Origin: Dipteris shenzhenensis
Lineage: Eukaryota > Polypodiophyta > Polypodiopsida > Gleicheniales
DNA length: 64,000 nt
NCBI GenBank assembly: GCA_047967505.1
Contig: CM106539.1
Direction: 5' to 3' (one strand)
Shown piece by piece: positions 21,843 through 33,810 of this stretch (its first letter is position 1; each line of letters begins with the position of its first letter). The notes under the pieces were generated by a model that saw nothing but the letters and a program-made list of their open reading frames with translations, was not told the origin of the DNA and made no database searches. The position numbers and the translations under genes were made by a program.

Positions 21843-22238
21843 CTACAAACAAACATACCATTGATTCTCAACTAGGGGTACCAATTGCTCAAGAAAGTTG
21901 GTCAACTCTATATCTTCCACACTTGCCCCTTCGTTATTGTCTCCTCTCATCAAGGATGAATTCAAGAGCTCTTTGGCAACACTCATTTGAGCTTTGCATG
22001 GTCCAGCATTTTTATCTACCTTCAAAACATCTGCAACAAGCTTCTTTGTTTTCTCTATCATTGCCTTAGATGTTCCTGTCTGCACGGGGTGCTGATGTTC
22101 ACCAACATGGACCATCAATCTAGTCATTGTTTCATCAAATGGCATTACATAATATACCATGCAATTACAAGTAATAATGCAATAAGCAAGCTTATGACAA
22201 TAGTGACAAACAATCTTGTTCCTCTCCTCTTCAATCAA
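21843..22238 (-). pseudogene. M1 Cys/His zinc-binding domain (WRKY-GCM1-like)
   Basis: Contains KIVCHYCHKLAYC and then VHVGEHQHPV, giving C-x5-C-x27-H-x-H, the layout of the WRKY-GCM1/FLYWCH zinc-finger superfamily known as the DNA-binding head of many Mutator-like transposases. The M2 counterpart is C-x5-C-x30-H-x-H ending HIGFHMHVV. A helical Lys-rich segment (KAMIEKTKKLVADVLKV) follows in both. The assignment is from the spacing pattern, not from a profile search. Confidence 0.6.
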
Positions 22239-22421
22239 GAGTCCAAGAGCAATCTGCTTTTGTATAGGTAGCCTCTAAAGAAGGATGTGTTAAACTTCTT
22301 ATTGTTTGCAAAATAAGGGCAAGTAGTCCTATGGCATTCTAATGAGCCAACATAGCAGCTAAGCCTTACTGTACATGAGATAGCCATGTTTGTGATTCAT
22401 GGTTTGGTCCATATGTGGCTA

Positions 22422-22997
22422 TCACATTTTTGCTCCATGCGATTCATGCTGCTCCATACGATTCATGCCATTGATGTTTCCAAAAGTTGGAGGAAATTCC
22501 AATAGCATACTTCCATTATATACCCTTGGTAATTCAGTGACTTGCTTCCTTTGCTTTATATTTGCAATCTGCGTTTTGAGTATATTGGCTTGCTTGTTCT
22601 CCATGATCCAAGGTATGATGCTCTTGCTAATCTGACATTCATCTTTTGATTGCTCCTCATTTGAGCCTTCAAGTTCAATATGTGAAGTCTGCATCATCTC
22701 AATGTCAACATCAGTCCTCAACTTATAACGATTGTGGTACATACCCGGCTTCTCAATTGGCCTTAACTCTTCAAGATCAACATAAGGAGGTGGTTGAGAG
22801 GTTTTCTTTCCTTCTTTGCCAAACTCTTCAAAGTAAACTCTACTAGCAACACAACGCAATGAACCAAGCTCTTCAAGATCACTAATAGTACTTGCTACCA
22901 CGATTGTATTATGGATGAGAGCATACCTTTTTTTCAAGGAGTTTAAAGTCAATGAGTTTAAAGTCACAAGCAAGAATCTCACAAAAGAAACTCTCAT
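22422..22997 (-). pseudogene. M1 N-terminal region
   Basis: 191 codons. Only the end is shared with M2: KQVTELPRVYNGSMLLEFPP versus KFVKELPKSYDGNILFELPP. The start is uncertain, because ELKAYESFFCEILACDFKL in another frame ends at a good GT donor (AAAAAG|GTATGC near 22926), which suggests that the first exon lies there. A 1-nt shift at about 22425 puts KCDSHIW out of frame. Confidence 0.5.
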
Positions 22998-23003
22998 AGG
23001 CTT

Positions 23004-23200
23004 TCAATTCCACTAGACTTAGGTCATGCTCATGTCATGTGAATGATTAGAATGCAATGTGACCATGCTTTAGTCACCTGCAAAAACAAATTGCTTATGA
23101 GAACCTCCATAGAAACACTAATGAAGAGTGTCCCACAATAGGATAGACTCAACAGCAATGGGGTACAATAGTCACTTGCAAACATTAGCTTGCTAACCTT
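23004..23200. repeat. Segment repeated at 32725-32890
   Basis: Shares ACTTAGGTCATGCTC/TTG, GTCATGTGAA, ATTAGAATGCAAT, TGACCATGCT and TCCCACAATAGGATA in the same order with 32725-32890, same strand. It lies directly upstream of M1, so it may be the 5' end of the M1-type element. At 32725 the M1 coding region is absent. Confidence 0.75.
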
Positions 23201-23560
23201 GTAGACTTAAAACCAAGGGGATGCATCCTTCCATCCCACCTTCCATTTACTAGTGAGTCTAGTATCCTTAATTGGGATCCTAGAATCTAGGATTTGCCAG
23301 GAACATGGTGTAAGGGTTGAGACTCTAAGCGCCCTCATTCTTCGGATGTCCATAGAGTCAAGAAGTGCAAAGGATTTTTAAGCTAGCCAAGTGGTGAAGA
23401 CAATACTGATCATGAGGCAACATAAATGTCTTTAGATTAAGACATGTGAGATCCTTTCTTGATGCATTATTCCATCCCTAGAATCTAGAGGGTGTTAGAT
23501 ATGCTCAATGCCCCACCCTCCTAGTAACCACCAGTGGTCCAAGGTGCTCAAGTTGTAAGG
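23201..23560. other. Non-coding stretch upstream of M1
   Basis: No open frame and no recognised motif. Mixed composition, unlike the AT-rich desert further left. Confidence 0.45.
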
Positions 23561-24200
23561 CCCCCATATGAGAAGAAGCCATGTGTGAGCCCGGGACACT
23601 GGATGGATCCTGACTTGCATGTCAGATGAGGTCTATCAATGAGACTGTTGATGGTAGAAAGGTGATTATGTGGGAGCCCCTTATTCTTGCTGGGGCCTGG
23701 GGGCTAGTTGGCTCCCAGTTGGGGAGTCCCAAGGGGGCCAACGGCCCCCCTGTCAGGGGCAAGAGCCCCCAAGGCGATGATATAGGAAATATTTCTTGAA
23801 TATTCCATGGATGACTAGTTGGTTCCACCAACTAGGTTGACTAGTCGACTCCACTGACTAAGTCAACTGGTCGACTCCACTGACTATGTTGATCCGACTA
23901 CCACCCTCATAGCTATAAAGAGGTGGCCTCCCCAGTCCATTGTATCAGATCAGATCTTCCAACTAGTAGCTCTTCACCTAGTATCTATCTAGATCGCCAT
24001 CTAAGCTCCACTGTGGGAGTGCACGTGTGGATGGAGCCATCATTTGTACTACATCAGTATTGAAGGAAAAGTTTGTTCCTCTCTAGTTTGCTATGTACTC
24101 TCGATTCTTTGTTCAGTTTCTGTTCCACTGCACCGTGTAATTCAACAAAGGGCACTTTAGCATGTTAATAGTCAGCCAATTCGGCTTGATCCTAGAGAAT
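23561..24200. other. Possible LTR or small retroelement remnant
   Basis: GC-rich start with nested palindromic words (GGGGGCC, GGCCCCCC; 23690-23775), then a short tandem repeat of CTAGTCGACTCCACTGACTA type (23815-23890), a TATAAAG box (23914-23920) and a U5-like CT-rich stretch with TTGTATCAGATC. The layout resembles an LTR promoter, but I found no partner copy and no primer site, so this is tentative. Confidence 0.3.
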
Positions 24201-25199
24201 GTAACAGCCACACAAATTTTTTCTCTAAAAGAGAGTTGAACCTCATTCAATCACCTCCAAAGTGAGAAAGTGATGTGCTTGATGATCCCATACTTGGAGA
24301 GCCAACTATCCATGCCTTTACTATTAAACTGCCGCAAAACTTGTAGACTAGTTGGCTCAGGGGGGTCACTATGTATAAACCCTCTATATCACGTGTGTTC
24401 AAGGCATATTTCTAAAATCCCTTATCTGTAAATTTTTCATTAATAAAATGTACCCTTTTTCTATACAAATCTGTAAATTTTTTTGAAAATTGTTTTAAAT
24501 ACTCCCTTATGTAAATTAACTTTTGTTAAATTTAGATATTGAAAACATCCTTCTGTTGAACTCACGTGATAGGGTTACATATAATGAGTGACCCCCCCGA
24601 GCTAGTTGGATTGGAGAGATTTGATTTACATAGGCCCATTTACTTACCCAAATATTATATCCCTATAGTGATCTCAAGAGAGTTGAGTTTACCATCCACA
24701 ATCACCCAACGTTTTTTCAAAAAGGGACTAGTTTAGGTATTATTTGAGAGCGCTTAATTTTATTTGGAAATTAGACAAAATAATCTCCTACCATGATAAA
24801 GAGCTATGTGGGAACTCCAAACCTCTAATACTCCAACATCTTTTGTCTAGTACCTTGCTAAGATTTCCCATGGCTGTGGCTCGTGGGATTTCCCATGGCT
24901 ATGGCCTATGGGTAATGGAGCTTGAACAGCCATTTTGAGCACATTATATCTCCCTTCTCTTTGAACTATTGAAGGCCTAGACCACTTGGCATCCTTGGGT
25001 GTAGTGGCATAAGATAGGAAAAAGCATGCCACTGCTCCCACTCCATTTGCTTTAGACCACCACCTTGAGGAAAGGGCAAAACAATGGATCAACTTATGGA
25101 AATTTGTGACAAATATTACTAATGAACCATTCAAGTCCCTATTTAATGGTTACTCCAACTCAAGAGGATAGCCAAGATCCCAAAATATTCAGCCTACTA
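24201..25199. other. Non-coding stretch, nothing recognised
   Basis: AT-rich. One local duplication of TTTCCCATGGCT (24866-24900). No gene can be supported. Confidence 0.5.
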
Positions 25200-26519
25200 G
25201 TAGAATATTTAAACCATACAATGTAATCCAATTTTAGTGGTCTATCATAATTTAAATAAATATACTAGGTCTAGAATTATCAAGATGGTGTTGATCAACT
25301 TGTAGGATATTTGAGTTATCATTAGCAAAGACTACCAAGAAAGGTAGCTTCATCAAGAGCAGTAAGCCAACTAGAACTCCAGTATTCGCATGATGATCAA
25401 TCTACCTCAAGGGGGGTTCTGTGATGATGGAAAAGAGTAGAGGAGCAAGTGGAAATTATTTCCCCATAGGTCGCTAGAGAGGTACTATTTATTGAAGAAA
25501 CATTCATTTAAAGAAATAATAGCAATAGTGCTAGAGAATAAGATGTTAGTCATTTAACAAAAGCCCAATTTAATTCATCACTCAAAGGATAAACAACCAG
25601 CTAATTTGGCTATGAACTTTCTTGAGGTCTATTTTTTATCATATGAGTTTTTAATTAGATCCCACTGCATACTCAATTGCCAAAAGTAGATTTAGAATGG
25701 TGTCACGAATGCTTTGGCCAAAGAAAAAACCATATTTCCATGCATGCAAATATCTAGGTAAAATTTATTTTATACGTAGAGCCATTGCCTTGCTAGTACG
25801 TTCTAGGTAACATCAAGGATCATCAAGGGGGTTCAATCCCTAGAAGAATATGGTATGTAGAATTTGGAGTGAGCTCAACTACTTCTTGATTCATAGTGGC
25901 TTGGAGATAGCCTTTTTAGATACATGTATTTAGCAATGATGTGAGGTCCTTCCCATAGATTTGCCAAACGTTCTAGAAAAAAACTCCAGGATTCCATTAG
26001 GCCCTGGCCGAGCTTTTTCTTTGGCCATGGATTTGACCACAAACTATATCTCTTGTTCTAGGAAAGGGCATTGTAACATTAGATCCTTGTAAGGAGCAAC
26101 CACTGAGCTAGTGACTTAAAGGAACTGCTCAATGTGAATTCCATAGTCTAGTGGCTCACAAGGCCAAGTACCAACAACACTAGCCAAGTGCTACTCAAAT
26201 ACCTTGGCAATTTGGTGTTCCTCGGTGAGCTGCTACCCTGTTGATCTACAATGACCGTGGTATGCTCTCTTCTCTTATGTACTTGAAGGAAAAAACATTC
26301 AGCAAGGCAATCCCCCTATTCAAGCCATCGTGATTGAATACGCGCTGATGCTAGGTTTCAATGTTCAAATGCTCAGATGTGGAGCTCAATCATCATAATA
26401 AAGCATGAAAGATGAGAGTCATTAGGGGAATCCTACAATGCTAAGAAAAGATAGTCTCTGACCACCAATAGATCTTACTCCATCTTTTGATGTATCCTAG
26501 ACTTGGATCTGCCAAAGTC
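25200..26519 (-). mobile_element. Decayed LINE reverse transcriptase, 3' portion
   Basis: Stop-ridden minus-strand reading shows the non-LTR RT motifs in order and at normal spacing: RWLE-GDCLAECFF (about 26330-26280; the W-GD-NT-FFH motif), KSMAKEKARPGPNG (26034-25993; the K-x-PGPDG motif), YKVLARQWL-like sequence (near 25800), STCSSTLFHHHRTPL (near 25440; the G-x-PLSPxLF motif) and VVFANDNSN (25333-25310; the FADD catalytic motif, second Asp present as N-D). It continues upstream at 32297-32740 on the other side of copia B. No active product is possible. Confidence 0.7.
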
Positions 26520-26690
26520 TGTGGGGGTTAAAGGTCACTGTGCCTTTACCTCGGTTATATACAATACTCAAACACATATATAAATGAATGAAAAAGAAGA
26601 TTAGGGTGGTTCTGCACCCACCAAAACTTGTGTGGCTCTCTGTTTCTCTCTCTCCCTCTTCCATTCTTGCTTTCGTTGAGAGCACTCTCA
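26520..26690 (+). repeat. 5' LTR of copia B (171 bp)
   Basis: TGTGGGGGTTAAAGG to GCACTCTCA, with a CATATATAAATG TATA-like box. Aligns with the inverted copia A LTRs, lacking part of their AG-rich run. Confidence 0.95.
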
Positions 26691-26692
26691 AT

Positions 26693-26705
26693 TGGTATCA
26701 GAGCC
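26693..26705 (+). promoter_or_regulatory. Primer binding site of copia B (tRNA-iMet)
   Basis: TGGTATCAGAGCC two bases after the LTR, identical to the copia A site. Confidence 0.95.
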
Positions 26706-28131
26706 CGAGTGATCTAGCTGAGCGTGTGTGAATCCTTGAAGCTCAGTAGCTCTGTGGGAGGAAGGAGAAGCTCTGTGGAAAGCTTTGTGGGTGACTTTAC
26801 CTGCATCCCAGTGTGTAGAGACCTTGGAGGAACCTTTGGAAAAGTCACTTTGGTTTTGCGAAGTGGTTTTGAGAGCCTATTAAGTGTTTTCAAAGAAAAA
26901 CTCGTTTTTTGAGCTTTTCCCTGTTCCATTTGATGACAAAGACTCCGTATTGACTTATAGAGGCAACTATTGCTTGCTTTTGGTGTCCACTTCACTTCAA
27001 GAGCTTGGAAACTTCATTCTTGAATCTGGGATCATTTCATTGGATTTCTGACTCACTGTGTCAATTTCTGTGTTTTTCTACTCGAGTGTTGGAACTCAAA
27101 TTTGGAGCAACCATTTGCAGATCTGTCAATTCCGGTGGACTCATAAGGTCCTAAAACTTCTATGTTGCTCATCATTTGCACTCTGGTGGAGTTTACAAAT
27201 AGCTCTTTTTCCAAAAACTTTTTTTAATCCGTGTGTTGAACCTAGTGATTGAGACCACAGTTTCCATTACGTTCTGGACACCCAAAAACCCATTGCATTC
27301 CGGACACCCAAAAACCCCTACCCGTTAGTTCTTATGCGATTCGTTGGAGGATTTTCAGAGTAATATATCTCTGTGTATTCGATTTCGTCTCTCTGTTATG
27401 CATTTTTCATTCTAAGGTTTTAATACCTTAGATTTATGCCACATGGCAGTGGATAAGTGTTGACTCCCATTTCTCACTCATCGGTTGGGATTTTAGAGTT
27501 CCGTAGAAGAGAGATATTTGCAGATTTTCTTGCTGAGTCCGATTATGCAATGGCGCCTATGTTTTGAGGCATCTTAGGTTCTATTTTCAGTAGCGGTCAT
27601 TACCGTGGGACTATGATTTCTTGAGCATACCTTATGCAGATCACTCTGGTTGCAGTTTGAGCAGTGTACGCTCATTCATGGTGTGCATTGGGTTGCAGTG
27701 GATGATTTATGGGCCATTTGGATGCATTGCGTTCCTTATTGGATGCATTGATAGGCCCAAATTGCCTTGTGGAATGCTACTTATATGGATGCTTTGCACA
27801 TGGATGCTATTTTATGCTGAGGGACAGCTTTGACACATTGCAGGTGATGCATTGATAGTGTTATGCTCTCTTGGATGAGATATTATTGATGCATATGCCC
27901 ATGGACGGTGTTTATGCTTGAGCTATTTGGCACTTATTGGCTTTTTGGATTGCCATTGCAGTTGGCATTTTCTTTTGGGCCATATTTGCTCATATGGATG
28001 CATAGTACATGCACATGAGTCAACTGCATCTTTTGATGCTTTTGAGTTTTGGTGATATTTCAGTCTATTGTGGCATACACATTTGGGTGCACCTAGTATT
28101 TGGTGTGATTCTCTCTTGCAGGCACTAGCAT

Positions 28132-31100
28132 TTGGGATTTTGCTTTATTCGCATCATGGCATCCTCTTCCATGTCTGAAAAGGAGTTTTTCAGCATTAAA
28201 AAGTTTGATGGGACAAACTTTTCTTTGTGGAAAGAACAGATAAGGGATGTGCTTATTCAAAAGAAGCAAATTAAACCCTTAGCACGGATTGAAGCTAAGC
28301 CTGCAAATATGTCTGAGGATGATTGGAATGAGTTGGATGCATTAGCAAAGTCTACTTTTATACTTCATCTTGCAAAGTCAGTTTATTTCACAATAGTAAA
28401 TGAGCAGACTACCAAAGATTTGTGGAAGAAACTGTGTGCCACTTAAGAGAAGGAAACTGCCTCTAATAAAGTTTAGCTCATGAAGAGGTTGTTTGAGCTG
28501 CAGATGAAGGAAGGGGTCTCCATTGCTTCTCACTTGAATGAATTCAATATTAGTTTCAGCCAGCTTCAGGCTCAGAAGATGAATTTTGATACGGAGACTA
28601 AGGCAATATTTCTCTTATGTTCATTGCCATCCTCATGGGATACCTTCCGTACAGGTGTCAATAACTCTACACCTAGTCGAGTACTGAAATTTGATGATGT
28701 TGCTGGTAGCTTGTTGGCCAAGAGATTAGACAGAAGTCTATGGATGGAAACAAGCAGGATGTAGCCTTAATTGTGCAAAGGGTCAGATCAGAGTTCAGGG
28801 GGAAGTCCCAAGAAAGAGGGAAGTCTCGTAGCAAATCCAGGGCACGGAACAATGAGTGTTACCACTGTGGCAAGAAGGGCCATATGAAAAAGGATTGCTA
28901 CAAGCTGAAAAGAGAGCAAAAGGATAAGAAAAAGAATGCAAATTGGGGTGCAAATCAAAAGGAAGAGAGTTCAAGGGAGGACAAAGGAAAAGTGAAGATC
29001 GAGGAGATCAATGCAGTCACACATGATAGTGACAATGACATTCTCTTCATGTCTAGTTTATCTGCAGAGTTGCTCACCACTTCAGATGATGCATATTCCC
29101 ACGATTGGATTTTGGATTCTGGTGCTTCATTCCATGTTACTCCCCATAGGGAATGGTTCTCCACTTATGACAGTGGAAAGACAGGTTGTGTGCATCTTGG
29201 AAATGACTATGCATGTGACATAGTGGGAGTAGGTGACATAAAGTTTTCTTTTGCAAATGGGTCTGCATTTATTTTGAAACATGTGAGACATGTGCCTAAG
29301 TTGACCAAGAGTCTTATTTTAGTGGGTCAGCTAGATGATGTTGGTTTTTACACCACTTTTGGCTTTCAGAGTTGGAAAATTCAGAAGGGCTCTATGCTTT
29401 TGGCCAGGGGTGCCTTTGTATCCCTTACATGTATCAGGGGTATTTGATCATGTTGTTACAATAACCGAGCAGCCAAGCACTTCTTTGTGGCATTATAGGT
29501 TGGGGCACATGAGCCAGAATGGAATGAAACTCTTATGCCGTTTGGGTTATGTACCGCATTTGAGTTTCTCTGATTTTGAATTTTGTGAGCACTGTCTCTA
29601 TGGGAAGTAAACTAAATCAGCCCATTAAAAAAGTGGAAAGAAAGAGTTTGAAAAGCTTGATTTGGTGCATTCAGACGTATGTGGTCCCATGCCTACATGG
29701 TCATTAGGTAGGGCTGAATACTATGTGACATTCAATGATGATGCAACTAGGAAAGTGTGGGCTTATGCTATAGCTTGAAGGAGTGATGTGTTACAGGTAT
29801 TTCAGAAATGGCTGGCCTTGGTTGAGAATCAGTCAGGTAGAATGCTTAAATGCCTACGGAGTGATAATGGTGGAGAGTATCTCTCTCATGACTTTCAGCA
29901 TTTCTGTGGTACACATGGGATTAAGAGGGAGCTCACATCCCCTCGTACTCCAGAGCAAAATCCAATTATTGCAGAAAAGATGAACCATACCATTCAAGAA
30001 AGGTTGCAATGCATGCTTTCCAATGCAAGTCTTTCTGGTGGTTTTTGTGTTGAGGCAATGAAGACTGCAGTGCATGTGATTAATAGATCACCTAGTAAGA
30101 GTTTGGATGGTGGTATTCCTGAAGAGGCATGGAGTGGCAAGAGGCCCTCTTACTCTCATTTGCGTATATTTGGGTGTGAGGCATATGCACATGTGCCAAA
30201 AGAGCTTCGAAAGAATCTAGATCCTAAGTCTAGGAAATGCATCTCTCTGGGTTATGGTAAAAGTGGAGAGATGGACTATCATCTCTGGGATCCAGAAGCA
30301 AAGAAGATCATACATAGCCATGATGTAGTCTTCAATGAGAAGAAGATGCATAAGGCACCCATGAGGGATGTGGAAATGAGGAGAATCACTTTCTAGGATG
30401 TGAATCCACCTGCATATGTTGATAGATAGCAAGCTGAAATGCCCTTGAGAAGAATATCTAGAATGTCTAGGCCGCCTGATAGGCTTGTTCCAAGGGTATA
30501 CTATGTGATGCTTACTGATTGCAGGGAGCCTTCTTGCTATAGAGAGGCTATGATGCACGAGGATCAATGCAAGTGGGAGTAGGCTATGCAATCAGAGATG
30601 AGTTCACTTATGAAGAATAAGACTTGGGACTTGGTTTCTTTGCCACATGGAAAGGAAGCATTGCCATGTAAATGGGTCTACAAAATGAAGGTCACAGGTG
30701 ATGATGTGCCTAGGTACAAGGCCTGTTTGGTGGCTAAAGGGTTCAAGCAAGAGAAGACTATGGACTTTGATGAGATATTCTCTCCGGTTGTGAAGATGAC
30801 TACATTAGATGCATGCTTGGACTAGTGGCATCAGAGGATATGGAGCTTATGCAGATGGATGTCAAGATAGTTTTCTTGCATGGGGATTTGCATGAGGAAA
30901 TTTATATGGTGCAGTTAGAAGGCTTTGAAGAAAAGGGCAAAGAGTATTTAGTTTGCAACCTAAAGAAGAGTCTCTATGGTCTTAAGCAAGCGCCTAGAGA
31001 ATGGTATCAAAAGTTTGATGCTTTCATTCGGTCCTAGGGTTTGAGGAGTGAAATTGATCACTGCCTCAACACTAAAAGGGCTAAGTATAATAGCCTGATA

Positions 31101-32072
31101 CTCCTGACACTATATGTGGATGATATGCTATTGACTAGCAAGGATACTTATGAGCTAGATGCATTAAAGTCCAAGTTGCATGAGGCCTCTGATATGAAGG
31201 ATTTGGGACTTGCAAGTCATATTCTTGGTATGTGCATCACGCGTGATCAAAGTAGGAAACTCCTTTGGCTTTCACAAAAAGAGTATGTTACAAAAGTATT
31301 GTAGCATTTCAATATGGAGGGGGGAAGGCAGTGAGTACTCCATTGCCTCCATATGTGAAACGGAGTCATACAGATAGTCCCAAATCAGATGAGGAGAGGG
31401 CCATGATGGCCAAGGTTTCTTATGCATCAGCAGTTGGGAGTCTTATGTATGCTACGATAGTTACTAGACCAGACATTGCATTTGCAGTGTGGGAGTTGTT
31501 AGCCGGTATATGGCTAATCCAGGAAAGAGGCATTGGGAGGCAATTAAGTGCATCATGAGGTACATGAAGGGTACCAAGGAGATTTGCATCTGCTTTGGTA
31601 GAGGAAACATGCATGTACTTGGGTACATAGATTCAGATTATGCAGGCATGTGGATAGTAGGAGATCCACTTCTGGTTATGTGTTCAGCTTTGCAGGTGGT
31701 ATACCATCGGGGATGTCTCATGCATAGAAGTGCATTGCTTTGTCTACGACAGAGGCTGAGTATGTTGTAGCCACACAGGGTTGCAAGGAGGCTATATGGC
31801 TTGATCGGCTAGTGGGAGATTTGGGGATTCATACAGGTGTACCAACATTGCATAGTGATTCCATGAGTGCTATTCAACTAGCACGGAATCCGGTCTTTCA
31901 TGCAAAGACCAAACACATTGAGGTCAGGTACCATTTCATCAGGGAGGTACTTGAGGGCAAGCGCATAGAGCTTGTGAAGGTTCATACAGATGATAACCCT
32001 GCAGATATGCTGACGAAGAGTCTACCTAGTCAGCGGTTTGAGTATTGTCATGTATTGATGGGCATTGGATAG
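28132..32072 (+). pseudogene. gag-pol: Copia B gag-pol, many stops and frameshifts
   Basis: Order: gag from 28156 (MASSSMSEKEF), zinc knuckle CYHCGKKGHMKKDC intact (28858-28899), protease DWILDSGASFH (about 29103), pre-integrase HHCC (29490-29595), integrase with CLRSDNGGEYLSHDF and TPEQNPIIAEKMN (29850-29985), RT with MDVKIVFLHGDL and YVDD (about 31114), RNase H to NPADMLTKSLP (32020). Compared with copia A, stops include TAA 28444, TAG 28474, TAA 29608 (from CAG), TGA 29776 (from CGG), TAG 30394, 30427, 31035 and 31302 (all from CAG) and TAG in place of TAT at about 30581, plus frameshifts near 28730, 29400 and 31490. Completely dead. Confidence 0.9.
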
Positions 32073-32125
32073 TATGCTCACTGATTGTTCTCCCTTAAAG
32101 GCACATTGTCCTTTAAGTGGGAGGT

Positions 32126-32296
32126 TGTGGGGGTTAAAGGTCACTGTGCCTTTACCCCAGTTATGTACAATACTCAAACACATATATAAATGAATGAAAA
32201 AGAAGATTAGGGTGGTTCTACACCCACCAAAACTTGTGTGGCTCTCTATTTCTCTCTCTCCCTCTTCCGTTCTTGCTTCTGTTGAGAGCACTCTCA
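32126..32296 (+). repeat. 3' LTR of copia B (171 bp)
   Basis: Same limits as the 5' LTR, with about eight transitions between them. Directly preceded by the purine tract. Confidence 0.95.
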
Positions 32297-32740
32297 AGGT
32301 CTTTATAGACAAGTATAATAATTTTGGTACACGTCTCCCATTTGTGCAAAGGAAATGGGATAATTTTTTAGCAAAGTACCAAGTAGATTCCATTGCATAG
32401 TTGAATTATTTAAGGCCCAAGTAGCTTGTATATTAAGCTTAAAAGGAATAGGACCTTTTGTGGAATTTGCTTGAGAGAGCATTGAAAACCAAAAGAAGAG
32501 TGGAAAATGGTCCAAAGTTGTTTCGTAAGTGATAAGTTCTTCACAAAATTGTGGATCAAGCCACCATGCTTTGCTAGTTATGTAATATCAATCCAGCCTA
32601 GCTGCTCTCTAGGAGCCATCACTATGTTGGATACATGATGTAAATCATGCAATGCACTCGAAGGAAGTAAACTCACACTAGTCAATGAGTTGAATGTTGC
32701 AAGAGAGACTCTTCCAGGACTTCCATTCTGCTAGTAGACT
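32297..32740 (-). mobile_element. LINE endonuclease-end fragment, continuation of 25200-26519
   Basis: The minus frame 32515-32303 starts MDHFPLFFWF and reads GPIPFKLNIQATWALNN, like the SDH-x-P and P-F-R-F-x-x-x-W motifs at the end of the LINE endonuclease domain, and runs up to the copia B junction. Removing copia B and one copy of its target duplication joins this to the RT half in the right order. Upstream limit uncertain. Confidence 0.6.
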
Positions 32741-32890
32741 TAGGTCATGCTTGTGTCATGTGAAAGATTAGAATGCAATCTGACCATGCTCTAATCATGT
32801 GCAAAGATAGCTTGCTTACTATAGAAATACAAATGAGTTGTCTCCCACAATAGGATACAGCCCTATGGTGCATTAGGAGCAAACATCAAA
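32725..32890. repeat. Segment repeated from 23004-23200
   Basis: Same-strand match to the M1 upstream region, about 80% by eye. It may be a solo end of the Mutator-like element, or the repeat may be older than M1. Confidence 0.7.
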
Positions 32891-32923
32891 ATTAGAGAGC
32901 ATTGAATTTTGATGGTTCATCGC

Positions 32924-33062
32924 AGACTCCTCAAAGGAGTTTGACATGCATCTCCCCCTATTCCACTGGTGGAATAGGGGGAGATGCATGTCAAACTCTT
33001 TGTCCTTTGACATGCATCTCCCCCTATTCTACCAGGGGAATAGGGGGAGATGCATGTCAAAC
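32924..33062. repeat. Two tandem near-perfect hairpins
   Basis: Hairpin 1: arms 32937-32966 and 32969-32998, 30 bp, perfectly complementary with a 2-nt gap. Hairpin 2: arms 33006-33029 and 33038-33061, 24 bp perfect with an 8-nt loop. Both are built on TTTGACATGCATCTCCCCC. Upstream, ACTCCTCAAAGGAGT (32926-32940) is itself a small palindrome. This is not coding. Confidence 0.9.
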
Positions 33063-33810
33063 TCCTTGGCCGAAGAGCTTGACGAGCTGCAGGTCACCTT
33101 CAAAATCACCCATTCGACATCACCACACATGAATTGAAATCCACTACAGTGCAATCCGGAACACAAATATAACCCATTCGACATTACCACACAATTGCAA
33201 TCCAGTACACGAGCTATAGCGCCATTCAAAGATGTGGGATCTGCTTGTAAGACAAGATGAATTGTTCACGTAGTTGTGTGGATACTAGCTGTAATGGAGA
33301 CTGGGGTCCTCGCTACAACGAGTCGTGCTGAGCCCATATCTAAGTTTAATTTCCAAGATGAGTGTTATATAAGGATAAGTAATGGTACAACTACCTTTAC
33401 AAATGTAGAGTATCATGCAGAGAAGAACTATTCACTCAATATAGATCCCCGGTGGTGGTGTTCACACGATGAGAATTCTCAGAAACCTCCGAGTGTAGGT
33501 TTACTGGCAAAGAGATAATTATAATCTCCATAGTACTCCCTAAGAGATCCATTTACTTGAGCAGTGAATTGCATTCTCCAACAGTAGACTGCCGATCTGA
33601 ATTGTGGCCTCAACCCTAAATCGAACTGCTTCTCTCGTGCTGGAGCACCGATTTCCAAATTCGTCAAGTATCCAGTGGTTGAATTGGATGGACCTACCTG
33701 ATGTATTTGCACCACCAGATCCGTTTTAGTGTGCAGCATGAACACAGTGCGCACTACGCATATGATAGGAAATCGATGTCCGCCGGTCGGGGCTTCATTT
33801 AAACAATGCC
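33063..33810. other. Unassigned segment between the hairpin clusters
   Basis: Contains a ~66-bp near-duplication (33106-33150 and 33172-33210; CCCATTCGACATCACCACACA type) and two overlapping open frames on opposite strands: plus 33276-33518 (80 codons) and minus 33754-33479 (91 codons). The codon composition is not low-complexity and the GC content is higher than in the flanks. I recognise neither product; the minus frame has VVQIHQVGPSNSTTGYL and REYYGDYNYLFASKP. It may be cargo picked up from a host gene. Confidence 0.35.

Larger units (their letters stand above)
19259..23010 (-). mobile_element. Mutator-like transposase gene M1, decayed
   Basis: A minus-strand gene with the domain order of Mutator-like (MULE/FAR1-type) transposases: N-terminal region (22997-22422), Cys/His zinc-binding domain (22238-21843), RNase H-fold transposase core (21685-20903), variable linker (20824-20222) and a SWIM zinc finger (19755-19300). 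It is collinear with M2 at 37675-41057 on the plus strand, which allowed two introns to be located (21461-21372, 20917-20840). A shifted frame near 22425 and stops elsewhere show it is dead. I could not find terminal inverted repeats, so the outer limits are those of the coding matches. It may be an element or an old domesticated copy. Confidence 0.7.
26520..32296 (+). mobile_element. Copia element B, full length (5777 bp)
   Basis: Same family as copia A, opposite orientation. LTRs 26520-26690 and 32126-32296 (171 bp each) differ at about eight sites, all transitions, so it is older than A. Flanks are AAGTC (26515-26519) and AGGTC (32297-32301), a target duplication with one change. iMet primer site at 26693-26705; purine tract AAGTGGGAGGT before the 3' LTR. 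It is inserted in the LINE. Confidence 0.95.

Noticed and set aside
23561-24200. Solo LTR of a third retroelement family
   Set aside because: TATA box and layout are suggestive, but no paired copy, TSD or primer site could be found; listed with low confidence only.
32937-33061. Bacterial-style terminators or a CRISPR-like array
   Set aside because: Only two hairpins in direct succession with no spacer regularity, in a plant repeat setting; arms are too long and perfect for a terminator.
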